Shown here: positions 34,853-43,274 of the stretch, in pieces
Layout of the letters: the number at the start of each line of letters is the position of its first letter
Numbering within the stretch: the stretch's first letter is position 1
Source of the DNA: Hymenobacter negativus
Lineage (GTDB): Bacteria; Bacteroidota; Bacteroidia; Cytophagales; Hymenobacteraceae
NCBI RefSeq assembly: GCF_016056375.1
Contig: NZ_JAEDAE010000001.1
Span: forward strand, 1,052,454-1,116,453
DNA length: 64,000 bases
Direction of reading: 5' to 3'
Made by a program: the position numbers and the translations under genes
Notes under the pieces: model-generated
What the model saw: the letters and a program-made list of their open reading frames with translations, nothing else
Databases searched by the model: none
What the model was told of the DNA's origin: nothing

Positions 34853-34888
34853 AAAAAAAAGCCCGATATCCTGACGGATTCGGGCTTT
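34853..34888 (-). terminator. intrinsic terminator between aroF and phhA
   Basis: On the minus strand a GCCCGAATCC...GGATATCGGGC stem is followed by eight T. It can end the trp-aroF transcript, or act as an attenuator in front of phhA, which starts 39 bp downstream. Confidence 0.85.
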
Positions 34889-34914
34889 CGAAGGTTTCTA
34901 GAGAAGTTTGGGTG

Positions 34915-35013
34915 TCATGCCTCTTCTTCCGTTAGCGCCAATCGCAGCCCGTACCCGCCCTGTTTGGGGGCAGTCATTAGGGTGTTAATGCAATTGACGA
35001 ATTGGTGGCGCAT
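34915..35013 (-). CDS. candidate 32-residue peptide
   Basis: ATG 35011-35013 to TGA 34915-34917 on the minus strand, starting MRHQFVNCINTLM and ending LRLALTEEEA. It lies between the aroF stop and the terminator at 34853-34888. A -7-like TAAATTCG is about 8 bases upstream of its ATG, so it could be a leaderless independent gene, the tail of the trp-aroF transcript, or a leader peptide for phhA. It has one Phe and one Tyr, not a run, which argues against classic aromatic attenuation. No family recognised. Confidence 0.4.
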   Translation of the reverse strand: MRHQFVNCINTLMTAPKQGGYGLRLALTEEEA

Positions 35014-35075
35014 GATTGAGACGAATTTAGGGACCGATTTCGAGAATGCAAGCATTTGCCCACATTAATTTTTCT

Positions 35076-36080
35076 TTATTCGAGTTCCTGCCGCAGCTGA
35101 TACACGCGCCGCAGGTTGCGAATGAGGCGGGCCGATTCCTCGAAATCCAGCGTCTGGGCCCCGTCCGAAGCGGCAGTTTCGGGCGTTTCGTGGGTTTCGT
35201 ACACGATGCCGTCGGCCCCGGCCATCACGCCGGCCAACGCCATTGTGGGGACATACTCGCGGATGCCGATGCCGTGCGAGGGGTCGACAATTACGGGCAG
35301 GTGGCTTTTAGCTTTGAGAATGGGCACCGCATTCAAATCCAAAGTATTGCGGCTAGCGGTTTCGAACGTGCGAATGCCGCGCTCGCAGAGAATCAGCTTC
35401 TCGTTGCCACCCGAAAACACGTACTCGGCTGAAGACAGCAATTCTTCAATCGAGCCCGAAATGCCACGCTTCAGCAGCACCGGCTTGTCCACGCCGCCCA
35501 GGGCATCCAGCAGGTTGAAATTCTGGGTGTTGCGGGCGCCTACCTGGAACACGTCCACGAAATCGTGCATCTCCTCCACCTGCGATACCTGCATCACTTC
35601 GGTCACGATTTTGAGGCCACGCGCCCGGGCCATGCGGTGGAAATCGCGCAGCCCCTCCAGCCCCAGCCCGCGGAAGGCATAGGGCGACGAGCGGGGCTTG
35701 AACACGCCGCCGCGCATCAGCCGCACACCGTTGGCCACGAGGTGGTCCATCACCTTTTCCATCTGGGCTTCGCTCTCGATGCTGCACGGCCCGGCGCAGA
35801 TAGCCAGCGAGTTGCCGCCAATGGTGACGCCGTCGCCGAGGTCGAGCACGGTGGGTTTCACGCGCCACTTGCGGCTCACGAGCTTGTAGTCGTCGCTCAC
35901 GCGGTGCACGTCGCGCACGCCCGGCAGCTGGCCGATGGTGCGGATATCGAAGTCTTTTTTGCCGATGGCCACCAGGTAATGGGCGTGCTGGGTCGTGACT
36001 TCGGTGGCTTTGTAGCCCTGCTGCTTCAGGTGCTCGGTGATGGCGGCTACCGAAGCAGATTTTTCAAGTTGGATTATCAT
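35076..36080 (-). CDS. aroF: 3-deoxy-7-phosphoheptulonate synthase, type I-beta
   Basis: A 334-residue enzyme. Residues 1-70 form a ferredoxin-like regulatory domain as in the Thermotoga DAHP synthase; the barrel starts near AICAGPCSIESEAQM (about 93) with FKPRSSPYAFRGLG, VGARNTQNFNLL, LLKRGI and DPSHGIG. It joins PEP and erythrose-4-phosphate in the first step of the shikimate pathway. It is the last gene of the trp unit, so chorismate supply is tied to tryptophan demand. The 134-bp gap to trpA contains a GTCATGCTGAGC-type repeat. Confidence 0.95.
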   Translation of the reverse strand: MIIQLEKSASVAAITEHLKQQGYKATEVTTQHAHYLVAIGKKDFDIRTIGQLPGVRDVHRVSDDYKLVSRKWRVKPTVLDLGDGVTIGGNSLAICAGPCSIESEAQMEKVMDHLVANGVRLMRGGVFKPRSSPYAFRGLGLEGLRDFHRMARARGLKIVTEVMQVSQVEEMHDFVDVFQVGARNTQNFNLLDALGGVDKPVLLKRGISGSIEELLSSAEYVFSGGNEKLILCERGIRTFETASRNTLDLNAVPILKAKSHLPVIVDPSHGIGIREYVPTMALAGVMAGADGIVYETHETPETAASDGAQTLDFEESARLIRNLRRVYQLRQELE

Positions 36081-36144
36081 GGAATGAGTCAGAGAGAACA
36101 GAACATCTTGCCCGTGTAACTAATCAATGCTCTTGCAACAAAGC

Positions 36145-36195
36145 GGTAGAGATGCTTCGACTGCGGCTGCGCCTACGCTCAGCATGACGTTCTTA
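36145..36195. repeat. single arm of the GTCATGCTGAGC repeat family
   Basis: Reads GGTAGAGATGCTTCGACTGC, then an extra GGCTGCGCCTAC-like block, then GCTCAGCATGACG. It matches an arm of the 40951-41041 repeat but with an inserted block. It lies between trpA and aroF. Confidence 0.75.
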
Positions 36196-36214
36196 AATGA
36201 TTGTTTCAGATTGA

Positions 36215-36994
36215 TTATGCCGCCTTGATGCTCCGCACGAAACGTGCAGCTTCAGCCGGCGCATCCGCCACATCTTCCAGCGCTCGGATGAGAGCTGAGC
36301 CGATAATAGCGCCCTCGGCGTGCTGACAAGCGCGGTCGAAACCGGCTTTATCGGCAATGCCGAAGCCGATGAGGCGGGGATTGCGCAGGTTTAGGGCCGC
36401 GATGCGCTCGAAGTATTTGGCCTGAATCTCAGCATCTGGCTGCGTGGTGCCGCCGGTGGTGCCGGGGCCAGATACTAAGTATAGAAAAGCTTCGGTGAGG
36501 CTGTCGAGGCGGCGAATACGCTCCTCCGAGGTTTGCGGGGTGATAAGAAATACAGCGTTCAGGCCGTATTTCTGGAAGGTTTCCTGATAGAATTCTTCGT
36601 ATTCATCGAGCGGCAGGTCGGGCAGAATAAGGCCATCCACGCCCACGGCGGCGGCCTGGCGGCAGAATTCTTCCACCCCAAACTGCATCACGGGGTTGAG
36701 GTAGCCCATGAGCAGCACCGGGGTTTCGGGCACGGCGGCGCGCAGGCCTTTCAATTGCTCAAACAGCACAGGCAGGTTCATGCCGTTGGCCAGCGCCACG
36801 CTGCTGCTGCCCTGGATGATGGGGCCATCGGCCAGCGGGTCGGAAAACGGCATGCCGATTTCGAGAATGTCGGCCCCGGCTTCCACCAGCGCTTTGGCCA
36901 GCGGAATGGTGTCGTGCAGGCTGGGGTAGCCGGCGGTGAAATAAGTATTGAGCAAATTGTGCTTGCTCGCGAAGGCGTGTTTAATGCGGTCCAT
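36215..36994 (-). CDS. trpA: tryptophan synthase alpha chain
   Basis: A 259-residue TIM barrel. LLNTYFTAGYPSL, ADILEIGMPFSDPLADGPII (catalytic Glu in LEIGMPFSDP), GLILPDLPLDEYEEF (catalytic Asp) and YLVSGPGTTGG are all present. It releases indole from indole-3-glycerol phosphate for TrpB. Starts 25 bp after the trpB stop. Confidence 0.97.
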   Translation of the reverse strand: MDRIKHAFASKHNLLNTYFTAGYPSLHDTIPLAKALVEAGADILEIGMPFSDPLADGPIIQGSSSVALANGMNLPVLFEQLKGLRAAVPETPVLLMGYLNPVMQFGVEEFCRQAAAVGVDGLILPDLPLDEYEEFYQETFQKYGLNAVFLITPQTSEERIRRLDSLTEAFLYLVSGPGTTGGTTQPDAEIQAKYFERIAALNLRNPRLIGFGIADKAGFDRACQHAEGAIIGSALIRALEDVADAPAEAARFVRSIKAA

Positions 36995-37019
36995 ATAAAT
37001 CGTTTTGGAAAGCCGCAGG

Positions 37020-38216
37020 CTAAATCAGCTTATCCATGTTCTTGAGGTAGGTTTCCAAATCCTTGTCGCCGCGGCCGGAGAGGTTCACCACCACTACGTC
37101 GTCCGGACCCGCTCCAAGCTGGCCCAGCGCCGCCAGCGCGTGGGCGGTTTCCAGGGCCGGGATGATGCCTTCGAGACGGCTCAGCTCGGCCACGGCCGCC
37201 AGGGCTTCCTCATCGGTAATGGCGATGAACTCGGCGCGGCCCACCTCGCCCAGGTAGGCGTGCAGCGGCCCGATGCCGGGGTAGTCGAGCCCCGCGCTCA
37301 GCGAGTAGGGCTCAGTAATCTGGCCGTGCTCGTCCTGCATCAGCAAAGTCTTGCTGCCATGAATGATGCCCGGCTTGCCCAGCACCGACGTAGCCGCCGA
37401 ATGGCCTGAGTGGACGCCGTGCCCGGCCGCTTCCACCGCAACCAGGCGCACCTCGGGCTCATCCAGGAAGTGGTAGAACGCGCCTGCTGCATTGGAGCCG
37501 CCGCCCACGCAGGCCACCACGAAATCGGGCAGCTCGGAGCCGGTTTTTTCCAGCAGCTGCTTGCGCATTTCCTCGCTGATAACAGCTTGCAGGCGCGCCA
37601 CCAAATCGGGGTACGGGTGCGGGCCCACTACCGAGCCGATGATGTAGTGCGTATCGACGGGGTTGGCAATCCAGTCACGGATGGCCTCGTTGGTGGCATC
37701 TTTCAGGGTCTGGCTGCCGCTGGTGGCGCGGCGCACTTCGGCCCCGAGCAGGCGCATGCGGGCCACATTGGGGGCCTGGCGCTCCATGTCGATAGCGCCC
37801 ATGTACACCACACAGGGTAGGCCCATCAGGGCACATACGGTGGCCGTGGCCACACCGTGCTGCCCGGCCCCGGTTTCGGCTATGATGCGCGTTTTGCCCA
37901 GCCGCTTGGCCAGCAGAATCTGCCCCACGGTGTTGTTGATTTTGTGGGCACCGGTGTGGCAAAGGTCCTCGCGCTTAAGAAATATGCGGGTGTTGTATTT
38001 GGCCGACAGGCGCTTGGCTTCAAACAGCGGCGTGGGCCGGCCCACGTAGTCGCGCAGCAGCCCTTGCAGCTCGGCCTGAAACGCCGGGTCGGCCATGATT
38101 TCCAGGTACTGCGTGCGCAGTTCTTCCACGTTGGGAAAAAGCATTTCGGGCACGAAGGCGCCGCCGAACTGGCCGTAGTAGCCGCGGGTCGTGGGCTGTT
38201 TATAGGATGTGGTCAT
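37020..38216 (-). CDS. trpB: tryptophan synthase beta chain
   Basis: A 398-residue PLP enzyme. [16 protein letters not shown] opens it; Lys92 in HTGAHKINN forms the PLP aldimine; [14 protein letters not shown] and [13 protein letters not shown] bind substrate and phosphate. It condenses indole with serine. The 50-bp gap to trpF contains short GGTATT repeats. Confidence 0.98.
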   Translation of the reverse strand: MTTSYKQPTTRGYYGQFGGAFVPEMLFPNVEELRTQYLEIMADPAFQAELQGLLRDYVGRPTPLFEAKRLSAKYNTRIFLKREDLCHTGAHKINNTVGQILLAKRLGKTRIIAETGAGQHGVATATVCALMGLPCVVYMGAIDMERQAPNVARMRLLGAEVRRATSGSQTLKDATNEAIRDWIANPVDTHYIIGSVVGPHPYPDLVARLQAVISEEMRKQLLEKTGSELPDFVVACVGGGSNAAGAFYHFLDEPEVRLVAVEAAGHGVHSGHSAATSVLGKPGIIHGSKTLLMQDEHGQITEPYSLSAGLDYPGIGPLHAYLGEVGRAEFIAITDEEALAAVAELSRLEGIIPALETAHALAALGQLGAGPDDVVVVNLSGRGDKDLETYLKNMDKLI

Positions 38217-38266
38217 GATAATATCTGGTCGTCGGTATTAGGTATTGGGTATTTGGTGCCAGCGCT

Positions 38267-38986
38267 TCAGAGCGGGCGCAGTGCTTGCAGCATCTGCCCC
38301 ACTCGCTTGGCATCTTTCACGCCCGGCGCGGTTTCAAAACCACTGTTCAAATCGACGCCAGCCAGACCGGGCAAGCGCAGGTTGGCCAGTTCGGCGGCGT
38401 GTTCCAAACCCAAGCCACCGGCCAGGAAATAGGGCACGGGCAAGTTGTAAGACTGCAGCAGATTCCACTTGAACGTGGCCCCGTTGCCGCCGGGCGCGGC
38501 GCCTTTGGTGTCAAAGAGAAAGTAGTCGCAATACGGTACGTAAGGCAGCAGGGGAGCAAAATCAATCTTCTCCCCTACCGAAAAGGCTTTCATCACCAGC
38601 AGGCCCGCTTCGTTGAGCTCTTCGCACTGCGCGGGTGTTTCCTGCCCGTGCAGCTGCACAGCCGCCAGGCCGAACCGCTGCGCCGTGGCGAGGATGTTTT
38701 CGGTGGTTTCGTTCACGAACACGCCTACTTTCCAGATGGTTGGCGGCAGGGCCTGCACCAGCTCCGGAGCCAGCACGTCGCCCACGAAGCGAGGGGACTT
38801 TGGCGCGAAGATGAAGCCCAGGAAGTCCGGCCCCAATGCGGCCACCTCAGTCAATGCGGCAGCGTCGCGCATGCCGCACACCTTTATGAGTAGCCGCGAC
38901 GGGGTAGCAGGTGCCGCAGTGGCTTCCGCGCCGGGCACGCCAGGAGTTGCGGCTAAATCGGATAAGTTGGGGCGGGGCGTTTTCAT
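38267..38986 (-). CDS. trpF: phosphoribosylanthranilate isomerase
   Basis: A 239-residue TIM barrel. IKVCGMRDAAALTEVAALGP (catalytic Cys), LGFIFAPKSPRFV, VGVFVNET, LHGQETPAQC, LFDTKG and FLAGGLGLEHA match the family. The first 30 residues are an Ala/Pro-rich extension not seen in typical TrpF, so the true start may be later. Starts 9 bp after the trpC stop. Confidence 0.95.
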   Translation of the reverse strand: MKTPRPNLSDLAATPGVPGAEATAAPATPSRLLIKVCGMRDAAALTEVAALGPDFLGFIFAPKSPRFVGDVLAPELVQALPPTIWKVGVFVNETTENILATAQRFGLAAVQLHGQETPAQCEELNEAGLLVMKAFSVGEKIDFAPLLPYVPYCDYFLFDTKGAAPGGNGATFKWNLLQSYNLPVPYFLAGGLGLEHAAELANLRLPGLAGVDLNSGFETAPGVKDAKRVGQMLQALRPL

Positions 38987-38995
38987 TTCGGCCAG

Positions 38996-39817
38996 CTAAG
39001 CAACAGCGGTTTCTGGTTTCGGCAGGGCTGCAATTTCCTGCACCAGCATGGCGCAGGCACGCTCGGGGCGGGCATGGCGCATGAACGCCTCGCCCAACAG
39101 GAAGCCGCGGTAGCCCACTTCGCGCAACTGGCCAATGGCCGCAGCCGTGGAAATGCCGCTTTCCGATACTTTCACAAATTCACTCGGAATGGCTTCGGCC
39201 AGCGCCATCGAAGTATCGAGGCTGAGGCTGAAATCGTGCAGGTTGCGGTTGTTCACGCCTATGAGGTTCACAGCATCGGCATTGATGGAGCGAGCCAACT
39301 CTTCGCCGTCGTGCACTTCGAGCAGCACTTCGAGGCCCAGCGAGCGGGCCAGCCGACCCAGTGTATCGATTTCGGCGGGCGTGAGCACGGCTGCAATCAG
39401 CAGCACGGCATCGGCTCCGATGCTTTTGGCTTCGAGAATCTGGTACTCGTCCACCACGAAATCCTTGCGCAGGATGGGGCAGAAATTGAATTTGCGTGCC
39501 GTAGTCAAATCCTCATTTTTGCCGCCGAAAAACTCGGCATCGGTGAGGATGGACAGCGCCGCCGCGCCCGCCTGCATGTAGCCCAGCGTGGTGCGCTCGA
39601 CGGGCGCGTACTGATTAATCCAGCCCTTCGAAGGCGACTTGCGCTTGAATTCGGCGATGAGGCCGCTGCCGCCCTCGCGCAGCAGGTACTTGCGCAGCGA
39701 CAGCGGTTGCGAGTTGAAATACAGACTGGTTTCAAGCAGCTTGACGGGCACCAGCTCGCGGCGACTGGCAACTTCCTGGCGCTTGTGCGCGACGATGGTA
39801 TCGAGGATGGTGGACAT
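38996..39817 (-). CDS. trpC: indole-3-glycerol-phosphate synthase
   Basis: A 273-residue barrel. LIAEFKRKSPSKGWIN has the catalytic Lys, ILTDAEFFGGKNEDL, PILRKDFVVDEYQILEAKSI, GVNNRNLHDF and VSESGIS complete the motif set. It closes the indole ring of tryptophan. It is preceded by a 98-bp spacer with a repeat. Confidence 0.97.
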   Translation of the reverse strand: MSTILDTIVAHKRQEVASRRELVPVKLLETSLYFNSQPLSLRKYLLREGGSGLIAEFKRKSPSKGWINQYAPVERTTLGYMQAGAAALSILTDAEFFGGKNEDLTTARKFNFCPILRKDFVVDEYQILEAKSIGADAVLLIAAVLTPAEIDTLGRLARSLGLEVLLEVHDGEELARSINADAVNLIGVNNRNLHDFSLSLDTSMALAEAIPSEFVKVSESGISTAAAIGQLREVGYRGFLLGEAFMRHARPERACAMLVQEIAALPKPETAVA

Positions 39818-39824
39818 ATTAAAT

Positions 39825-39924
39825 TAAGAGTTAGGAGTTGAGAGTTAAGAGTTATTGCAGTCAAGACCAGGTATTGGATAAGCATACCTAACTCTTAACT
39901 CATAACTTTTAACTTCTAACTCAA
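39825..39924. repeat. imperfect inverted repeat of GAGTTAAGAGTT type in trpD-trpC spacer
   Basis: Arms 39825-39855 (AAGAGTTAGGAGTTGAGAGT) and about 39890-39924 (AACTCTTAACTCATAACTTT) are complementary with mismatches. The second arm covers the trpD stop codon (39916-39918). It fills nearly the whole spacer. Confidence 0.75.
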
Positions 39925-40911
39925 TGAAAGCATGGTTTCGAAGGCCTTACGGGCCGCGCCAGAGTCCAGCGACTCTCGGCTAAGGGCCAGGGCATCGGCC
40001 CAGCTCAGGCCGGGGCGGGCGCATTGCAGAGCGAGGGCGGCGTTGGCGGTGGTCACGGTGCGTTGGGCTGCGGTGCCGTCGCCATCGAGCACCCGCTTGA
40101 ACAGTTCGGCGGCGGCGGCTACGGTGCTGCCGCCGGCCAGGTCGTCGGCGGTGCAGGCGGGCAGATTCAGGGCATCGGCCGTCAGCATTCGCTCGCCTTC
40201 AAATGAGGAAACTACTTTGGCCGGGCCGGTGAGGGCCAGCTCGTCGTAGCCATCAAGGGCGTGCACTACGGCGTAGCGGGTGCCGGTGGGCTGCATCAGG
40301 TAGTGGTAGAGCCGCTGCAGTTCTAGGCTGAACACGCCCAGCAGTTGAGCCGCCGGCCGGGCCGGGTTTACCAACGGGCCGAGGATATTGAAGAAGGTAC
40401 GCAAGCCTAGCTCGCGCCGGACCGGCCCGGCGTGGCGCATGGCCGGATGGAAGGCTGGCGCGTGCAGAAAGCAAATTCCCGCCCGGTCGAGCTGCCGCCG
40501 CAGTTGGTCGGAGCCGGCCTCGAAGTTATAGCCAAAGTGCGCCAGCACATTCGACGCGCCCGACACCGACGACACGCCGAAGTTGCCGTGCTTGGCCACC
40601 AGCGTGCCCGCCCCGGCCACGATGAAGCAAGCCAGCGTGGAGATGTTGAGCGTGTTTTTGCCATCGCCGCCCGTGCCCACAATGTCCACGACTTCGTGGG
40701 TGCCCAGCTCCGGGTCGCGACTGAGGTCAAGCAGCGCCTGCCGGAAACCGGCCAGCTCAGCCACCGTGATGGGCCGCATGCGATATACGGCAAGGAAGGC
40801 CGCTGTTTCGGCCGGGTTGGCCCCGCCTTCCCCCAGCTGGCGCATAGCAGCGTGAGCCTCGGCATGCGTGAGGGGCTGGTGGTCGAAAAGCTTGGTGAGA
40901 ATCTGTTTCAA
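39916..40911 (-). CDS. trpD: anthranilate phosphoribosyltransferase
   Basis: A 331-residue enzyme. VDIVGTGGDGKNTLNISTLA is the PRPP site; KHGNFGVSSVSGASNVLAHF is the anthranilate region. It transfers phosphoribose to anthranilate. The start is TTG 40911 (MKQILTKLFDHQPLT), which aligns with the usual N-terminus; no ATG is in frame nearby. The 152-bp gap from trpG contains an inverted repeat. Confidence 0.95.
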   Translation of the reverse strand: MKQILTKLFDHQPLTHAEAHAAMRQLGEGGANPAETAAFLAVYRMRPITVAELAGFRQALLDLSRDPELGTHEVVDIVGTGGDGKNTLNISTLACFIVAGAGTLVAKHGNFGVSSVSGASNVLAHFGYNFEAGSDQLRRQLDRAGICFLHAPAFHPAMRHAGPVRRELGLRTFFNILGPLVNPARPAAQLLGVFSLELQRLYHYLMQPTGTRYAVVHALDGYDELALTGPAKVVSSFEGERMLTADALNLPACTADDLAGGSTVAAAAELFKRVLDGDGTAAQRTVTTANAALALQCARPGLSWADALALSRESLDSGAARKAFETMLSLS

Positions 40912-40950
40912 AGTGTCTGTGTTTCTATAAAAAGCCCCGTCCTCTTAGAA

Positions 40951-41041
40951 CGTCATGCTAAGCGCAGTCGAAGCATCTTTACCGCTTCGTTGAATTGATT
41001 ACTTACATGGTAGAGATGCTTCGACTGCGCTCAGCATGACG
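40951..41041. repeat. inverted repeat of the GTCATGCTGAGC type in trpG-trpD spacer
   Basis: Arms 40951-40983 and 41009-41041 pair with two mismatches over 33 bases (core GTCATGCTGAGCGCAGTCGA), loop 25 nt. It is the most complete copy of this family in the window and would form a large hairpin inside the trp mRNA. Confidence 0.92.
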
Positions 41042-41063
41042 ACCAATTGGCATTTGCTACGAA

Positions 41064-41633
41064 CTAGCTCAGCCAGTTGGCCAGCATTTGCGCGCCGTGC
41101 TCAGTGAGAATGCTTTCCGGGTGGAACTGCACGCCGCGCACATCATACTCGCGGTGGCGAAAGGCCAGCACCTCGCCGTGGGCGTCACGGGCGGTTACTT
41201 CCAGCGTCGCCGGCATCGACTCGGGCCGCACCGCCCACGAATGGTAGCGTCCCACCTGGAATCGCTCGGGCAGGCCGGCAAAGAGGCGCTCGTCGCTTAC
41301 GGTTACTTCGGCCTCATTGGCTACGCCGTGCAGCACGGCCGAGATGTTGTAAAGCTCCGCGCCGAAGCTTTCGGCCAGGCCCTGGTGGCCGAGGCACACG
41401 CCTAGGATGCGCTTGGTAGGCGCGTATTTCTGGATGATGGCCGGCATCAGGCCGGCTTCGGTTGGGATGCCGGGGCCGGGCGAAAGAAGGATGGCGTCAT
41501 AAGATGCTACATCATCGAGCGTCAGTTGGTCGTTGCGCGTCACCGTCATGTTAGGGCCGTGGCCGAGTTCGCGCAGCAGGTGCACCAGGTTGTAGGTGAA
41601 GGAGTCGTAGTTATCGAGGACGAGGATTTTCAT
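41064..41633 (-). CDS. trpG: anthranilate synthase component II (glutamine amidotransferase)
   Basis: A 189-residue class I amidotransferase. LDNYDSFTYNLVHLL, LLSPGPGIPTEAG, nucleophile Cys80 in GVCLGHQGLAE and VQFHPESILTEHG give the Cys-His-Glu triad. It supplies ammonia to TrpE; it might also serve p-aminobenzoate synthesis. It starts 15 bp after the trpE stop. Confidence 0.96.
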   Translation of the reverse strand: MKILVLDNYDSFTYNLVHLLRELGHGPNMTVTRNDQLTLDDVASYDAILLSPGPGIPTEAGLMPAIIQKYAPTKRILGVCLGHQGLAESFGAELYNISAVLHGVANEAEVTVSDERLFAGLPERFQVGRYHSWAVRPESMPATLEVTARDAHGEVLAFRHREYDVRGVQFHPESILTEHGAQMLANWLS

Positions 41634-41648
41634 GACGATAGACTGAAA

Positions 41649-43076
41649 TTATTTAACGTCTTCAGCAGCTCGCAGCGCGGCGCGCAGGGCCCCCAGTTTA
41701 TGGTGCACCTCTTCCAGTTCCGACTGCACGCTGGAAGCTGCTACCACGCCCGCGCCGGCCTGGAAATACAACTGGTTGCCGGTGCTCAGAAAAGAGCGAA
41801 TCATGATGGCGTGGTTGAAGCTGCCATCAAAACCCAGATGGCCCAGACAGCCGCCGTAGTAGCCACGCGCCGTAGGCTCCAGCTTATCAATTAGTTGAAT
41901 AGCCCGAAACTTAGGTGCACCGGAGAGCGTGCCGGCCGGGAACGTGTCGGCCACCACTTGTAGGGTATCGGTATTATCAGCCAGTTCGGCCGTCACCTTG
42001 CTTACCAGGTGAATTACGTGCGAGTAAAACTGGATTTCACGCAGCGTGCGCACCTCTACTTTGGTACCATGACGGGCTAAGTCGTTGCGGGCCAGGTCCA
42101 CCAGCATCACGTGTTCGGCGTTTTCCTTGGGGTCGGCGGCCAGGCGCTGGGCGGCGGCGGCATCGGCCGCGTCGTCGCCGGTGCGGCGGTAGGTGCCTGC
42201 AATGGGGAACAGCGTGGCCTCGCGGCCCTGCACCAGTACCTGCGCCTCGGGCGAGGAACCGAAGATTTTATAGTCGCCGTAGTCGAAGTAGAACAGGTAA
42301 GGCGAGGGATTGATGGACCGCAGCGCCCGGTACACGTTGAACTCATCGCCCGAAAACCCCTGCTGGAACCGCCGTGAAAGCACAATCTGAAACACGTCGC
42401 CGCGCAGGCAGTGGGCCTGGCCCTGGGTGAGGCGCGCCAGAAACTCGGCATCGGTCTGGTTGGTCTGCTCCACGCCTACTGTGGCAAAGCCGAAGTTGGG
42501 CACGCTGGGGTGGCGCACCAGGTTTTCGAGTCGGTCGAGACCGTCGGTCTCGGCCGGGGCCTCACCGGCCACGCTGTGCTCGAACAGGTGCAACTCCTGG
42601 CGGAAGTGGTTGAAGGCGATGACGTAGCGGTACACGCCGTAGCGAATCAGCGGAATGTCGCCGGCCGGCACTTTTTCCGGGTTTAGCTGCACGTCTTCAA
42701 AGCTTTGCACCGCCTCGTAGCCCATGTAGCCAAACAGGCCGGTGCTGATGAAGGGCAGCCTTTCGACCGATGCATCGGGCGTGCCGGCGGCGGCAAAATC
42801 GCGCAGCCGGGCCAGCGCCTCGCGGGGCTGGTCCAGGGTTTCAGTAGTCTCTGGCGCACCGGGCAGCAGCTGACGTAGCACGCCGCCGCGCCGCAGCTCA
42901 AACGTGGCCAGCGGCTCGCACACCAGGTAGCTGAAGGCGTTTTGCTGGCCGTGGTAGTCGGCGCTTTCCAGCAGCAGGCAGTTGGCATACTGGTCGCGCA
43001 GGCGCAAAAACAGGCCCACGGGCGTCACCGTGTCGGCGAGCAGGCGGCGGGTGCGGGTGAGGAGTTGGTAAGGCAC
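41649..43076 (-). CDS. trpE: anthranilate synthase component I
   Basis: A 475-residue chorismate-using enzyme. An N-terminal regulatory part (LLADTVTPVGLFLRLRDQYA, LLLESADYHG) is the Trp-binding region; the LLES motif is the feedback site. The catalytic half has FQIVLSRRFQ, PIAGTYRRTG, ENAEHVMLVDLARNDLARHG, SGAPKFRAIQLID and YYGGCLGHLGFDG. GTG 43076 (VPYQLLTRTRRLLADT) was chosen as start by fit to the family; a TTG eight codons earlier is possible. The start lies 20 bases after the attenuator hairpin. Confidence 0.96.
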   Translation of the reverse strand: MPYQLLTRTRRLLADTVTPVGLFLRLRDQYANCLLLESADYHGQQNAFSYLVCEPLATFELRRGGVLRQLLPGAPETTETLDQPREALARLRDFAAAGTPDASVERLPFISTGLFGYMGYEAVQSFEDVQLNPEKVPAGDIPLIRYGVYRYVIAFNHFRQELHLFEHSVAGEAPAETDGLDRLENLVRHPSVPNFGFATVGVEQTNQTDAEFLARLTQGQAHCLRGDVFQIVLSRRFQQGFSGDEFNVYRALRSINPSPYLFYFDYGDYKIFGSSPEAQVLVQGREATLFPIAGTYRRTGDDAADAAAAQRLAADPKENAEHVMLVDLARNDLARHGTKVEVRTLREIQFYSHVIHLVSKVTAELADNTDTLQVVADTFPAGTLSGAPKFRAIQLIDKLEPTARGYYGGCLGHLGFDGSFNHAIMIRSFLSTGNQLYFQAGAGVVAASSVQSELEEVHHKLGALRAALRAAEDVK

Positions 43077-43096
43077 GAGGAGAAAAAATGGAAACA

Positions 43097-43270
43097 GCAA
43101 CCACGAAAAAAGCCCGGCTGATGGGCCGGGCTTTTCGTGGTTGCAAGGTAAAATCAGGTTGACTTCACAAGGCGCACAGGCAGGCCGGTCCGATGTTTCG
43201 GAACTGCCACCACCAAGCCTGAGAAATACGCGTCGAATTCATGTTAGAAAAGGCGCTTCGGGCGAAACGC
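43097..43270 (-). promoter_or_regulatory. trp operon leader with attenuator
   Basis: Minus-strand RNA from the predicted start near 43270 to the trpE edge. It holds the leader peptide ORF (43165-43242). Protector hairpin 1:2: GGCAG plus TCCGA (43208-43198) with TCGGA and CTGCC (43193-43179). Possible antiterminator 2:3: GGaCCGG (43191-43185) with CCGGcCC (43129-43123). Terminator 3:4: GCCCGGC/GCCGGGC (43131-43112) followed by six U. The stem is extended by GCAACCACG/CGTGGTTGC beyond the U run (43097-43144). The three Trp codons overlap segment 1, as in ribosome-mediated attenuation. Confidence 0.85.
43165..43242 (-). CDS. trpL: trp leader peptide with three consecutive Trp codons
   Basis: ATG 43240-43242 to TGA 43165-43167, 25 residues, starting MNSTRISQAWWWQF. 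Trp codons at positions 10-12 (43207-43215) are three TGG in a row. It starts about 28 nt after the predicted transcript start and ends about 30 nt before the terminator stem. When charged tRNA-Trp is short, a ribosome stalled on these codons would cover segment 1 and free segment 2 to pair with segment 3. Confidence 0.85.
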   Translation of the reverse strand: MNSTRISQAWWWQFRNIGPACLCAL

Positions 43271-43274
43271 AATG

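Noticed and set aside
34853..34888. Riboswitch before phenylalanine hydroxylase
   Set aside because: Only a simple terminator hairpin is visible; no conserved aptamer was recognised.
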